The notes: generated by a model not told the origin, from the sequence alone. 64,000 bases of DNA from Pontibacter aydingkolensis (GCF_019443125.1 NZ_JAHYXK010000004.1:62001-126000), one strand, 5' to 3'. Shown: positions 27,680 through 37,453, numbered from the stretch's first letter. Program-made: numbers and translations.

Positions 27680-27810
27680 ATGTGGTTAGTTCTCAACAGC
27701 CTATATGCACATCCATTACAATCCAGCAAGTGCTTTCTAAGTATAGATATAGTCAAACATTATCACGGAATATAAGTATAAGCTTATATATCACCCTAAA
27801 ACCCGAACAC

Positions 27811-28440
27811 ATGATTAATACTTCAGAGCTAAACATGCAACAGGTATGGAGCGAAACAGATATGTTTACTCCTTTTAGATACCAACAGTTCTATAAGCAT
27901 TTTACAAAAGATACCAAGTCTGTTCTTGATTGTGGCTGTAATACAGGCAGAGGGGGCAAAATCCTGAAAGACCTAAATCCTGATTTAAAAATTTACGGCA
28001 TCGAACTATTAGAAGAGCGTCTGAAGCAGATTCCGGATGGAATATATGAAGCATTGTTTTTTGGCTCTGCTGCAGAAATTCCTTTAGAAGATAATAGCCT
28101 TGATGCAATTGTAGCCGGGGAAGTTGTAGAGCATATACCGGAAGATGAGCTCCATCAGGTTTTAAAGGAGTTTAACAGAGTACTCAAAAAAGGGGGGATA
28201 GCTTTGCTTACAACTCCTAATCCTCATTCTGTTATGATCAAGCTTGGTCGGACCGGTGTACTTCAAGACCCTTCGCACGTGAATATAATGACACCGCCAA
28301 GTCTTCGTGAAAAACTTGAGAGGAATTCATTTAAAGTAGCTTCTATTTTCGGAAGTGGCAAAGCATCCAAGTATGTTGGCGAGAATTTTCCATACTTTGA
28401 TGTTTATGGCAGCTATATGGTTAAAGGAATAAAAAATTAG
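27811..28440 (+). CDS. Class I SAM-dependent methyltransferase
   Basis: 209 aa from the ATG at 27811. An earlier in-frame ATG (27658) lies inside the preceding terminator hairpin and would add 51 residues unlike the family, so I reject it. Motif I is VLDCGCNTGRGGK, motif II/post I IYGIELLEERLKQ, then LDAIVAGEVVEHIPEDELHQ and LKEFNRVLKKGGIALLTTPN, the Methyltransf_11 pattern. Cytosolic; the substrate is probably a sugar, lipid or small molecule. It has its own terminator on each side and sits between two beta-helix surface protein genes. Its base composition is more AT-rich than the EPS genes, which may mark separate acquisition. Confidence 0.85.
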   Translation: MINTSELNMQQVWSETDMFTPFRYQQFYKHFTKDTKSVLDCGCNTGRGGKILKDLNPDLKIYGIELLEERLKQIPDGIYEALFFGSAAEIPLEDNSLDAIVAGEVVEHIPEDELHQVLKEFNRVLKKGGIALLTTPNPHSVMIKLGRTGVLQDPSHVNIMTPPSLREKLERNSFKVASIFGSGKASKYVGENFPYFDVYGSYMVKGIKN

Positions 28441-28505
28441 TGTACAACATAAACCACTGCGTACTCTTATAGATTTCTTCTACATAAACTTGTCATTCAC
28501 AGATT

Positions 28506-28536
28506 AAAAGGCCCGTATAATAACGAGCCTTTTTTT
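28506..28536 (+). terminator. Hairpin terminator after the methyltransferase gene
   Basis: AAAGGCCCGT (28507-28516) pairs with ACGAGCCTTT (28523-28532) with one C-A mismatch, followed by a run of T. It lies 66 bases after the stop codon. Confidence 0.8.
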
Positions 28537-28954
28537 GTGCGAAGCCAACTTTGCCAGATTTATACTTGCTACCTGGTAGCATACGAGCACGAGGTGGCGT
28601 TTTGTCTGTAGTTAGTCCCGTAGATATCCACTTTTTAGCTTATCTAAAGTTATAAGCACATAAAGTTAAAGGGATCCTAAATTTAGTGTACCATATCTCC
28701 TACTGGCCACGCCAGAACTATCGGTTATTTTAGATTGTGTTAACGTAAAGCTTTTTGTAGTATTTTATAATACTACTTCTAAATACTAGCTTAAAACGCA
28801 TATAACTTTATTAAGAAGGGTAACTATTTAAAATATTTTACGTGGGCAAAAAACCTGTATAACATTTAAAAAAAGAGCTTATAAAATGTTTCAAGAGTAT
28901 AAATATATTTATCTTGTATAATTTTTTTTAGAAAATTAACAAAAATGTTAGCAA
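28537..28954. other. AT-rich intergenic region
   Basis: No coding frame or RNA gene seen. It lies between the methyltransferase terminator and the promoter of the second large beta-helix gene. Confidence 0.5.
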
Positions 28955-28980
28955 TTGTAAGATTTACCCCCTTATATTTG
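28955..28980 (+). promoter_or_regulatory. Bacteroidetes-type promoter of the second beta-helix gene
   Basis: TATATTTG at 28973-28980 with TTG at 28955-28957 and a 15-bp spacer, the same arrangement as the paralogue's promoter at 23992-24017. Confidence 0.65.
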
Positions 28981-29138
28981 CAACAACTTATATGTGAATC
29001 ATTTAGTCAAAAAGCCAAAAGGAAAACTATTACAAAAACGGTTTTAACAACGACCCGGGGATGCGCCAACAGAACCAGGACCTCTTCTTAAAGCCACATT
29101 ATTAGTAAAATTAAAATTTCAACTTTTAGCCAAAGAAG
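28981..29138 (+). promoter_or_regulatory. Conserved 158-nt 5' leader, copy B
   Basis: Same length and same conserved blocks as the leader at 24018-24175. The 3' block from CGCCAACAGAACCAGG to the ATG is nearly identical, and CTCTTCC is changed to CTCTTCT, which would keep an AGGA/UCCU pairing as a G-U pair. The middle is diverged. Confidence 0.6.
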
Positions 29139-31361
29139 ATGAATTCACTAACCTCTTATTCTCATAAGAGAGCTAGCCAGGTATTTTTTGCCTTCATGCT
29201 CACCTTAGTATCATTTATACTATTCCCAATATCAAAATCATTCGCACAGTCTTATAGCGCTCCGATTATCATCACCAAGGGCGGTACCTATACCGGCAAT
29301 TGGGAGTCAAGAGACTCTGAAGTTCCTGCAGTAGAGATACGTACCACAGAGCCTGTAGTAATTGAGAATTCAAACATACGCGGAGCCGGCTATCTGATCA
29401 AAAGCTGGGGCTATGCTGTAAATCTTACCGTGCGCCATACCAAGGGCTATGGCATTCAGCAGACACCATACGTTAATTACAAGAAGCCGCGCCGCTTCGT
29501 AACGGTTAACAACTTTACCAACCTGGTTGTAGAAAACTGCTACATGGAAAGCACTGCCGGTATTTACACAGGTACCCGCTACGAAGGAAACGGGTCTCCT
29601 TCTAACACGATCAAGGTTCGTTACAACATCGTAAAAAACATTGACGGCCGTGTGTACGGTGGTGCCAAAGAGCACTCCCAGTTCATGCAGTTTAACTTTA
29701 AGAACGCAATTGCCCACGCTGAAGTAGCCTGGAATCAGGTAATCAACGAGGCCGGTAACTCCTTAGTAGAAGACAACATCAATATCTACAATACAAAAGG
29801 CACGCCTTCTTCACCGATCAAAATCCACAACAACTATATCCAGGGAGCTTACCCTGCTCCGCATACAGGTACAAGTTTTTCTGGTGGCGGTATCATCACC
29901 GACGGTGACGGCGACATCAGCACCTGCCCTGCCTACGTTGAAGCACACGATAACCAACTGGTGAACCTGGGCAACTACTCGATGGGCATTGCCGGCGGTA
30001 ACAACATCCGTTACCACCACAACCGTGCTGTAAGCTCTGCCAAGTTTAAGGACGGCACTAAGTTTGGCATGTATTCTGGTGGACTTTGGAGCAAGGACTA
30101 TTACAAGAAGAACACCACCTTCGCCAACTCTATCGACAACAACGTAGTAGGTATCACGGCATGGGGCGGATACCCAAGCGACCGTAACGATATCACAGTG
30201 CAGGAGCATGCCTCTTTCACAAACAATACACATATCCCGGGCGGAGCCATTACACAGGCTATGGAAGCTGAGGAATTTATCCGCTGGACACTGAAGCTGC
30301 AGCAGAACGGCATCGTACTTGGACCAAACGGCTCATCGTCTGCTGCCCCAGCACCAAACCAGGCGCCTATCGTGGCTCTTACTTCTCCTACATCCGGTGC
30401 ATCATTCGCCTCAGGCAATCCGATCACGCTATCTGCCAACGCTACCGATGTAGATGGAAAAGTAACGAAGGTAGAATATTTCTCAGGGTCTATTAAGTTA
30501 GGCGAAGCTGTAACAGCGCCTTATGCTTTTAACTGGGCTAATGCTACGGCTGGTACTTATAATCTTACGGCAAAGGCAACCGATGATAAAAATGCTACCA
30601 AAGTATCTGCTGCTGTTTCTGTTACAGTAACTGCCAGTATTGCACAGACTCCTACTCAAAATCAGGTTCCGAGCATTACGATCACATCTCCTAAAGCCAG
30701 CGCCACCTTTACGGCAGGTAACGCGATAACTATTACTGCAGATGCAAGTGATACTGATGGAAAGATAAGTAAAGTTGAATTCTTCTCCGGAACAACAAAA
30801 TTAGGAGAGACCACAACTGCTCCTTATACTTACAGCTGGACCAACGCTACGGCAGGTTCTTACAGCCTCACAGCTAAAGCTACCGACGATAAGGGTGCAA
30901 CCAAAGCCTCGGCTGCAGTAGCAATTACAGTTGCAGCAGGCCCAACTGCCGGAACCACCCCACCAACTACAGGCACCACTCCGCCAACAAGCGGAACTAA
31001 TCCACCAACAACCGGGACTACTCCTCCGACTACGGGCACTACTCCCCCGGCAACCGGAACTACTCCTCCATCAGGTGGGTCAACGACAGCTGATCTGGAC
31101 TATCAGAGTAGAACAGCCTACCCAAATCCTTTCAATGATATTATTGTACTGGATTTAACTGCAAAGAAAGTAGACCTGCAGCGTGTTGTGCTAAAGAACC
31201 AGACAGGTAAAATTGTGTACGAAGAGAAAGGCAGCCTTGCACTTGTTAACGACAAACTGGAAATTAACCTTTCAGACACGAAACTTAAGAGCGGTTTATA
31301 CTACGTTATGTTTACCGACACTACAGGAACTACCGAATCGATTAAGGTTATTAAAGAGTAA
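29139..31361 (+). CDS. Secreted beta-helix / double Ig-like protein with type-A T9SS sorting domain
   Basis: 740 aa, paralogue of the protein at 24176. Nearly identical signal peptide (about 1-37) and beta-helix (about 40-395), then two Ig-like domains (about 405-500 and 510-600; NQAPIVALTSPTSGASFASG, NQVPSITITSPKASATFTAG), a Thr-Pro linker made of six 7-residue units (about 605-646; GTTPPTT), and a T9SS C-terminal domain (AYPNPFNDIIVLDL ... GLYYVMFTD ... IKVIKE). It has no PA14 modules. Exported by the T9SS and probably anchored or released at the surface. Role inferred to be glycan-related from its beta-helix and its relation to the EPS-operon paralogue. Confidence 0.87.
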   Translation: MNSLTSYSHKRASQVFFAFMLTLVSFILFPISKSFAQSYSAPIIITKGGTYTGNWESRDSEVPAVEIRTTEPVVIENSNIRGAGYLIKSWGYAVNLTVRHTKGYGIQQTPYVNYKKPRRFVTVNNFTNLVVENCYMESTAGIYTGTRYEGNGSPSNTIKVRYNIVKNIDGRVYGGAKEHSQFMQFNFKNAIAHAEVAWNQVINEAGNSLVEDNINIYNTKGTPSSPIKIHNNYIQGAYPAPHTGTSFSGGGIITDGDGDISTCPAYVEAHDNQLVNLGNYSMGIAGGNNIRYHHNRAVSSAKFKDGTKFGMYSGGLWSKDYYKKNTTFANSIDNNVVGITAWGGYPSDRNDITVQEHASFTNNTHIPGGAITQAMEAEEFIRWTLKLQQNGIVLGPNGSSSAAPAPNQAPIVALTSPTSGASFASGNPITLSANATDVDGKVTKVEYFSGSIKLGEAVTAPYAFNWANATAGTYNLTAKATDDKNATKVSAAVSVTVTASIAQTPTQNQVPSITITSPKASATFTAGNAITITADASDTDGKISKVEFFSGTTKLGETTTAPYTYSWTNATAGSYSLTAKATDDKGATKASAAVAITVAAGPTAGTTPPTTGTTPPTSGTNPPTTGTTPPTTGTTPPATGTTPPSGGSTTADLDYQSRTAYPNPFNDIIVLDLTAKKVDLQRVVLKNQTGKIVYEEKGSLALVNDKLEINLSDTKLKSGLYYVMFTDTTGTTESIKVIKE
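30951..31076 (+). repeat. Six 21-bp tandem repeats coding a Thr-Pro linker
   Basis: Six units of the form GTTPPTT, with variants such as GTTPPTS and GTTPPAT, link the last Ig-like domain to the sorting domain. Codons vary between units, so the array is older than the PA14 duplications in the paralogue. Confidence 0.8.
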
Positions 31362-31377
31362 CCCACAATACATATAC

Positions 31378-31420
31378 AAAAGAGAAAGGCGTCTAAAGTT
31401 TAGGCGCCTTTCTCTTTTGT
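31378..31420. terminator. Bidirectional terminator between convergent genes
   Basis: A perfect 14-bp stem (31378-31391 with 31405-31418, AAAAGAGAAAGGCG) that can extend inward. It is flanked by T-rich ends in both directions and lies between the stops of the plus-strand beta-helix gene (31361) and the minus-strand dehydrogenase gene (31445). Confidence 0.88.
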
Positions 31421-31444
31421 AAGTTTATAAAAGCATCATCTCAT

Positions 31445-34400
31445 TTACTTAACGATTACAACTTTACGGCTTATACTACGGTCAGGTGAAGTAAGTACCA
31501 GATTATACAAGCCTGAGCCCAGGTTGACATCAGAAGTAAGTTTGAGTTGAACTACACCTTTAGAGGTAGCCACTACTTCTTTTACCAACACCTTTTTGCC
31601 GGTTACATCTGTCAGTGTTAGTCTTGTGGCTTCGCCAGGCAACAGGTCGGTTACGTAAATCCCCATATCACCTCTGTTCGGGTTAGGGAAAACTTCGAAA
31701 GTACCGGCGAAATTCTCATTATCTACTATGCCTAATGCATTGCTGCCGCAGTAGCTGCCGTTTCCGCTGTTATAGGTAGCCACAACTTCTTCCGGAAGTA
31801 TAGCTCTGTTGTATACTTTCAGTTCGTCCAGGTCGCCGGAATAGTGGTAGCCATTGTCCAGTTGCATGTAGCCAACTGTTACAGGCACCTGCCCTTCAAA
31901 GCCTTTGGTGTAGAAATAAGTTACTTCCTCCAGCAATACTCCATCTACATAAAGCCTGCTTTTCTGGTTGCTGCCATCTCTTACGGCTGTTATCTGGTGC
32001 CATTGGCCATCTGTTAGGCTAGGGCCTTTATCACCCAGGTAAATACCGATATGGTCTACATCCTTTAGCATAAAGATTGCCTGCCCCGTTGTATTCAGAC
32101 CTACCCACCAATGCATTCTGCTGTTTACAGCATTTCTGCCTATAATCACTGAGTTGGTACCGTTGTTTGTGCTGCTCTTCATCCAGAAACTGATCGTGAA
32201 GTTCACGTCTTTGTTCCAGTTAAAGTTAGTCACATTAGCAATATTAAGTCCTGTAGCTGTGCCATTGAACCGCTGTGCCTCGTTAAACTTACCTGGTACT
32301 GTTTGCGGACAGGTTTCGCAGTTGGCCGTAGCTGACGATGCAAAATCGCGGTGCTGTTTAGTAGTTTCTGTGTCCAGGCCAAAGTAGTGTACCAGGCCAG
32401 GCAGGCAGTTCGACAGGTCAATCTGGCTGGAAGTTCCGACAGTAATCGTGATCGGATCGGAGGTTACTTCGTGCCCTTCGTTGTCATAAGCTTTAGCAGT
32501 TATGCTATAGCTACCTGCCGGGGCGCCTGTCCATTCATAGTCAAAAGGAGAAGTATAAGCTGTTCCTATAATACTGCTGCCTTGGTAATATTCTACCCTG
32601 TTCCATACCCTACTGGCATCCATAAAACTAACTTTCAATGGGATATGGGTTCCAACTGCAAAGTTGCTGTTGTTCTCGGGAGAGATAACCCTGACTGATT
32701 TTACAACACTACCGCCACACTCAGGATATAAATCCACATAATCTGTAGCGGAAAGCCCTCCGGCATCAGTCACTTTAAGGTTGATACGATAAAAGTATAT
32801 TTCACTGTCGCATCCAATTGGTGTGATGGTGGTGGTGGTTTCGGGGTTATTGTCGATCGGTTCAGGGTGTACGTGTGTATTATGGTGCAGCACCGTTTGC
32901 CACTCGTAGGTTAACTGACTGGCATTATGCTCGTTGTCTGTTACAGTGGCCCGCAGGTCGTATACTGTTTTATCAGTTAACGGATACTTGGTGCCTTCTG
33001 CCGGGCTGGTTATGTTTACTACAGGGGGAGTATTGTTAACAGAAACCACCAACGTAGCAGTTGAGCTTAGCCCTTCTGCGTCTGTAACTTTTAACTTAAC
33101 AGTAAACTGCTTTCCTACCTCTAAAGAAGTAAACGTATGGCTAGGGTTGGCTGTGGTTACTTTGGCTGAGCCATCTCCGAAATCCCATTCGTATGTTAGT
33201 GCCTGCCCTTCCGCATCTGTAGATTTAGCGCTGCTAAACTGTACTGTAAGCGGACTGGTGCCATACAGTTTATCGGCCTCTGCCACAGCTTTTGGAGGTG
33301 TGTTGCCGGCATAGTAAGATACTTTTTTGATTTGCGTGGCGTAGTTGATATAGTATAAACCTCCGGTTACCGGGTTTGTTGCCAGCGCCACAACGTTGGC
33401 ATCGGAACTGATAAAGTTTTTCACAGTAGTCGGGTTCTCTGCGCCATCAAAAGAAGCATTGCGTATCCAGCCTGCACCATAATCGCCAAAAAAGTATGTG
33501 TTCTGATACTCTGCAGGAAAATCGGTACCGGTATACCATATACCTCCGGTTGAGGAGCTTCCGTAAAACTGTGGTCCGGAAACAGGAGAGCCTGCCGCTC
33601 CTATTTTAGCAACTGTAGGATTTTCTCCGTCAAATGTACCAACCCGTGCATTAGCAGCCGGTTCTACTCCGTTTCTAACAATATCATTTACCCAATCAAT
33701 AGCAGGGCGGGCATGCACAAATGTGGGAATATTATCAGGAATTACTTCGTCGTATTTGCAAGGGTTGCCAAAGTATGGCGGTTCTGTTTTTTTAGGAGGT
33801 ACAATCAGAAACTGGAAATTGATATACTGTTGCGTACAGTTGCCTTGTCCATTTAATGGGTTCGGAGCAAAGGGATTCGGAACTCCTGTGTTTGAATAAT
33901 ATTGCTGTGCCTCAAATCCCTCGTAGATCGGCCATCCAAAATTCATTCCTTTTGCATCCACTACGTTAACTTCTTCCCAACTTTGCCAGCCGGAATCGCC
34001 AACATACAGTGTGCCCGGGTGGTTGGCATTACCTGTTCCGGGACGAAGTGTAAACCTAAAAGGATTACGTAAACCTAATGCCCATACTTTAGAGGCGTGC
34101 GCATTTGGGGTAGCAGCGTTGTAGAATGGGTTTGAGGGCAAGCCGGCACCTGTTTCCGGATTGATACGCAGCACTTTACCATTAAGCGATTCTACCTGCT
34201 GCGATTTAAAGGCTCCAACATCTTCTTTTGCTGTAATTATGCCATCCTGCAAGGCCTGTGGCACATAGGTATCGTTGGGTTGCGTAGGGTCATATCCTTT
34301 ATCAAGCCAACCTGCAGTGGCACCATCGCCGGTAGAAATAAGAAGAGAACCGTCTTCTCCAAAGATTATTGAGCCCACACCATGCGATTCGTATAAGATC

Positions 34401-34984
34401 GGAATGCCTGTGGCAGGAGTTTCGCCTAAAAGAACTTTGCGGCTGCTCATGTCGGCAGTTTTGCGGTTACTGGATGTATAACGGGTTACGCGGCCAATTG
34501 TGGCATCAAAGTATGCGTTTGCAGAAGCACTGTAGCTGCCTTTGCCAAAGTGCATCAGGTGGTGGCGGTCTACTACATACAGTAGGTAAAAGTAGCCATT
34601 GGTCTCAAAATTCGGATCCAGGGTAAAGCCCAGCAAACCATGGTCACCCCAGTCGCCTACTTCTTCGCTTATGTCAATCAATGGTGTAGGTAGCCGCTGT
34701 CCGTTTTCTACAATCCATACTTTACCGCCTTTCTCCCAGACAAACATACTGTTACCATCATTCGAAAAGGTAAGCCCTACTGCTGCATTCCACTGGCCTC
34801 CTATTTCTTCTTCCACAAAGCCAGTGGGCTGTGCATAGGTTATCTGGCCAGACCATATTATAAAAATCAGGGCTATACAGCTCTTTAATGCAAAAAAGGT
34901 ATAGCTATGCAAATATCTTGAAAGGGAATTATTTGAATGAAAGCACGATTCTTTGCTTGACCACACTTTGTAAAATTGCGTCAT
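31445..34984 (-). CDS. T9SS cargo: PQQ-dependent sugar dehydrogenase-like propeller with PKD, Ig-like and LamG domains
   Basis: 1179 aa. N-terminal signal anchor or peptide ending about residue 52 after a long polar n-region; a later start is possible. Residues about 55-540 form a GSDH/sorbosone dehydrogenase-type beta-propeller (VWEKGGKVWIVENGQRLPTP, DWGDHGLLGFTLDPNF, VLRINPETGAGLPSNPF, WALGLRNPFRFTLRPGTG, GMNFGWPIYEG). Then a PKD domain (about 565-650; YEWDFGDGSAK), further Ig-like modules (about 650-880), a LamG/concanavalin-like domain (about 885-1080) and a type-A sorting domain (FEVFPNPNRGD ... SGLYNLVLTS ... KVVIVK). Likely an extracellular sugar-oxidising or sugar-binding protein; activity is unproven. 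Confidence 0.87.
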   Translation of the reverse strand: MTQFYKVWSSKESCFHSNNSLSRYLHSYTFFALKSCIALIFIIWSGQITYAQPTGFVEEEIGGQWNAAVGLTFSNDGNSMFVWEKGGKVWIVENGQRLPTPLIDISEEVGDWGDHGLLGFTLDPNFETNGYFYLLYVVDRHHLMHFGKGSYSASANAYFDATIGRVTRYTSSNRKTADMSSRKVLLGETPATGIPILYESHGVGSIIFGEDGSLLISTGDGATAGWLDKGYDPTQPNDTYVPQALQDGIITAKEDVGAFKSQQVESLNGKVLRINPETGAGLPSNPFYNAATPNAHASKVWALGLRNPFRFTLRPGTGNANHPGTLYVGDSGWQSWEEVNVVDAKGMNFGWPIYEGFEAQQYYSNTGVPNPFAPNPLNGQGNCTQQYINFQFLIVPPKKTEPPYFGNPCKYDEVIPDNIPTFVHARPAIDWVNDIVRNGVEPAANARVGTFDGENPTVAKIGAAGSPVSGPQFYGSSSTGGIWYTGTDFPAEYQNTYFFGDYGAGWIRNASFDGAENPTTVKNFISSDANVVALATNPVTGGLYYINYATQIKKVSYYAGNTPPKAVAEADKLYGTSPLTVQFSSAKSTDAEGQALTYEWDFGDGSAKVTTANPSHTFTSLEVGKQFTVKLKVTDAEGLSSTATLVVSVNNTPPVVNITSPAEGTKYPLTDKTVYDLRATVTDNEHNASQLTYEWQTVLHHNTHVHPEPIDNNPETTTTITPIGCDSEIYFYRINLKVTDAGGLSATDYVDLYPECGGSVVKSVRVISPENNSNFAVGTHIPLKVSFMDASRVWNRVEYYQGSSIIGTAYTSPFDYEWTGAPAGSYSITAKAYDNEGHEVTSDPITITVGTSSQIDLSNCLPGLVHYFGLDTETTKQHRDFASSATANCETCPQTVPGKFNEAQRFNGTATGLNIANVTNFNWNKDVNFTISFWMKSSTNNGTNSVIIGRNAVNSRMHWWVGLNTTGQAIFMLKDVDHIGIYLGDKGPSLTDGQWHQITAVRDGSNQKSRLYVDGVLLEEVTYFYTKGFEGQVPVTVGYMQLDNGYHYSGDLDELKVYNRAILPEEVVATYNSGNGSYCGSNALGIVDNENFAGTFEVFPNPNRGDMGIYVTDLLPGEATRLTLTDVTGKKVLVKEVVATSKGVVQLKLTSDVNLGSGLYNLVLTSPDRSISRKVVIVK

Positions 34985-35194
34985 AATTTACTCGATAAAA
35001 ATAAAATTAGAGGCAAACAGATATTGCCAAATTACACTTGCAGGTTATAATGATTTTCCAGAAGCGAAACCTGTAATGATCATAGGTGTATACAGATTTT
35101 GTTATATTGTAATACGCTTGCGCCAAGGCTTAGTTATATAAACATAAAACCATTAAGTTTAACTATACTAACACCAAAACCCTTGTAGAAGTTA

Positions 35195-37453
35195 TTATCT
35201 TAAAATTACCAGCTTACGGCTAAGTGTCTTTTTAGCGGTTATAACAGACACATTATAAACACCTGACCTAAAGTTATCGGAAACCGGCACCATGAATTGT
35301 AAGCTACCATTAGGACTGACTGTAAGTGACTCATGTGCCAGGGTCCTTCCTTTGAGATCAGAAACATACACCTGCACCTGTTCTTCTTTTGGAAGGTTGG
35401 AGATTTCTACAGATACTTCGTCGCCTGGTTTTGCAGGGTTTGGATAAAGTATAAAAGTAGATGCAATGGGTCCGCCGTGTTCAATGATTACAATATTAGA
35501 ATAAGTAAAAGCACCGTTTACCTTATTGATCTTAAGGCGATAGTAGGATCTATCCTGAAGTGGGTCTGCATCGATATGCTTATAATCTACACGCACATTG
35601 CTATTTCCTGTGGCTGCAACTTCTCCGATCTTTTCAAAAAATTCTCCGTTTTCGGAACGCTCTACTTCGAAGCTCTTCATATCGGCTTCTGCAGCAGTTG
35701 CCCAGTCAAGGTATACACTTCCGTTACGGTACTCACCTGTAAAACTGATAAGCTCTGTAATGGCATCGTATACTTCCTGGTAGCGTCTTTTAATTTCTTC
35801 CGGCGAAAGTACGCGGCCAAAAAGCTTTACCTCATCCAGGTCACCCTCGTAGTGGTACCCTTGGCCTGATTGAAGATAGCCCATCGTTACTGGCGCTACA
35901 CTTTCAAAACCATACCGGTGGTTAAAAGAACCTGATGCGCGCTGCTCACCGTCTACATACAGTAAGGTAGTGCCAGTACCACCGTTGCGCACCGCCACAA
36001 TCTGGTGCCATTTGCCATCATTCAGTATTGGACCGCTGTTACCTACATAAACCCCTTCATACATAAAATCCAGCAAGTTGAAGCCAGCTTGCCCGTTACC
36101 ATCCACGCCTACCCACCAATGCACACTAGACTCAGGAGCGTTTCTGCCAAGTAGTACCCTGTTGCCGGCAGTACTTCCGGTAGTACGCATCCATAACTCT
36201 ATACTAAAACTAGCTTTTGATGCCCAGTCGAAGTTACGGCCCTGGTCTACTATCAGTTTGTCGTCTTTTCCATCAAAATGCTGTGCACCTGATACGGCAC
36301 CATTCACTGGTTTTGGTTTAAAATCACCGTCGGTGGTGGCATCGAATGGCGTATAAAAATCTTTGTACCTGGTTCCGCCGGTTTCGTTCAGCATCCAGTG
36401 GTGCACCAGGCCGGCAGCCTCTCCAATATCTTTTTTAACTTCTATCTTAAAGCTTTGCGTAGCCTTGCCATTACTGTTTGTAGCTTCTACAGTTACATCA
36501 AAATTACCAGCGGAGGCAGGTGTCCAGGTTATTTCTCCTGTTGCGGAGTTAATAGTTAATCCAGCCGGGCCTGTTACCAGACTAAAAGTTGGCGCCGGCT
36601 TACCTGTTGCATTTACATCGTAGATATAGTTTTGTCCAACCACACCAAAAGTAAGCGGATCTGAAACAATGGCAGGCTTTACTAGTTCAGGACCACAATA
36701 GTTGCCCATTCCCTTATTGTAGCGTTCCCGCATTTCAGGCTCTTCCAGGGCGCGGTTGTACACCATTATTTCATCCAGTTTGCCGTTATAGCGGTATTTA
36801 TTGTCCAGGTTAAGGTATCCGATGTTTACAGGCGATATACTTTCGAAATTACCTGGGTAATCAAACTCGAAATTGCCCACGGCAAAGCCATCTACATACA
36901 GTTTATTTCGTCTTACACGTCCGTCTCTTACAATAGCTACATGGTGCCATTTGCCATCGTTTACCTTTACGCCGTCGTGCCCCATTACAAAGCCATTTCG
37001 CAGCCTGTCACGCAGCTCAAAAAGCACATATCCATTTGGGTCCACCCCAATCCACCAGATCATTTGGGAATCAGTGGCGTTGCGGCCTATCATGATGCGG
37101 TTTGTGGAAGAGTTTCCCGATACCTGCATCCATAGCTCTATGGTAAAATCGCTGTTAGGTCCCCATTCAAAATTAGATATGGAAGTAATGTCAAGACCGT
37201 CATTGGAACCATCAAACTGATGTGCGCCTGCAAATAAGCCGTCTGTTGGTGTGGGGCAGTCTGAGCAATCCGCGGTAGTGGCAGATACATAATCTTTATA
37301 GGCGGTGGTACTGGTTTTTTCGTCCATCCCAAAATAGTGCACTAAGCCGGTGGGGCACTGCCCATTGGTCTGCGCAAAGACAGTACTGCTGCCTGAAAGA
37401 AGTATAGAAAATATAGATACCTTTAACAGGGCGGCTAAAAGAAATGATTTCAT
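35195..37453 (-). CDS. T9SS cargo with two LamG domains
   Basis: 752 aa from the ATG at 37453, which gives a clean signal peptide (MKSFLLAALLKVSIFSILLS); an upstream in-frame ATG at 37528 would add 25 polar residues. Domains: LamG 1 (about 30-240), a putative-Ig/cadherin-like domain (about 255-340; ITWTPASAGNFDVTVEATNS), LamG 2 (about 350-545), an FN3-like segment (about 560-650; VERSENGEFFEKIGEVAATG) and a type-A T9SS domain (FILYPNPAKPGDEVSVEIS ... SGVYNVSVIT ... KLVILR). LamG domains bind carbohydrate or protein ligands. Its LamG copies resemble the one in the neighbouring dehydrogenase, so the two genes share module ancestry. Confidence 0.86.
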   Translation of the reverse strand: MKSFLLAALLKVSIFSILLSGSSTVFAQTNGQCPTGLVHYFGMDEKTSTTAYKDYVSATTADCSDCPTPTDGLFAGAHQFDGSNDGLDITSISNFEWGPNSDFTIELWMQVSGNSSTNRIMIGRNATDSQMIWWIGVDPNGYVLFELRDRLRNGFVMGHDGVKVNDGKWHHVAIVRDGRVRRNKLYVDGFAVGNFEFDYPGNFESISPVNIGYLNLDNKYRYNGKLDEIMVYNRALEEPEMRERYNKGMGNYCGPELVKPAIVSDPLTFGVVGQNYIYDVNATGKPAPTFSLVTGPAGLTINSATGEITWTPASAGNFDVTVEATNSNGKATQSFKIEVKKDIGEAAGLVHHWMLNETGGTRYKDFYTPFDATTDGDFKPKPVNGAVSGAQHFDGKDDKLIVDQGRNFDWASKASFSIELWMRTTGSTAGNRVLLGRNAPESSVHWWVGVDGNGQAGFNLLDFMYEGVYVGNSGPILNDGKWHQIVAVRNGGTGTTLLYVDGEQRASGSFNHRYGFESVAPVTMGYLQSGQGYHYEGDLDEVKLFGRVLSPEEIKRRYQEVYDAITELISFTGEYRNGSVYLDWATAAEADMKSFEVERSENGEFFEKIGEVAATGNSNVRVDYKHIDADPLQDRSYYRLKINKVNGAFTYSNIVIIEHGGPIASTFILYPNPAKPGDEVSVEISNLPKEEQVQVYVSDLKGRTLAHESLTVSPNGSLQFMVPVSDNFRSGVYNVSVITAKKTLSRKLVILR

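Noticed and set aside
27658..27810. Upstream start for the methyltransferase giving 260 residues
   Set aside because: The start lies within the terminator hairpin of the previous gene and the extra 51 residues do not fit the family; ATG 27811 is preferred.
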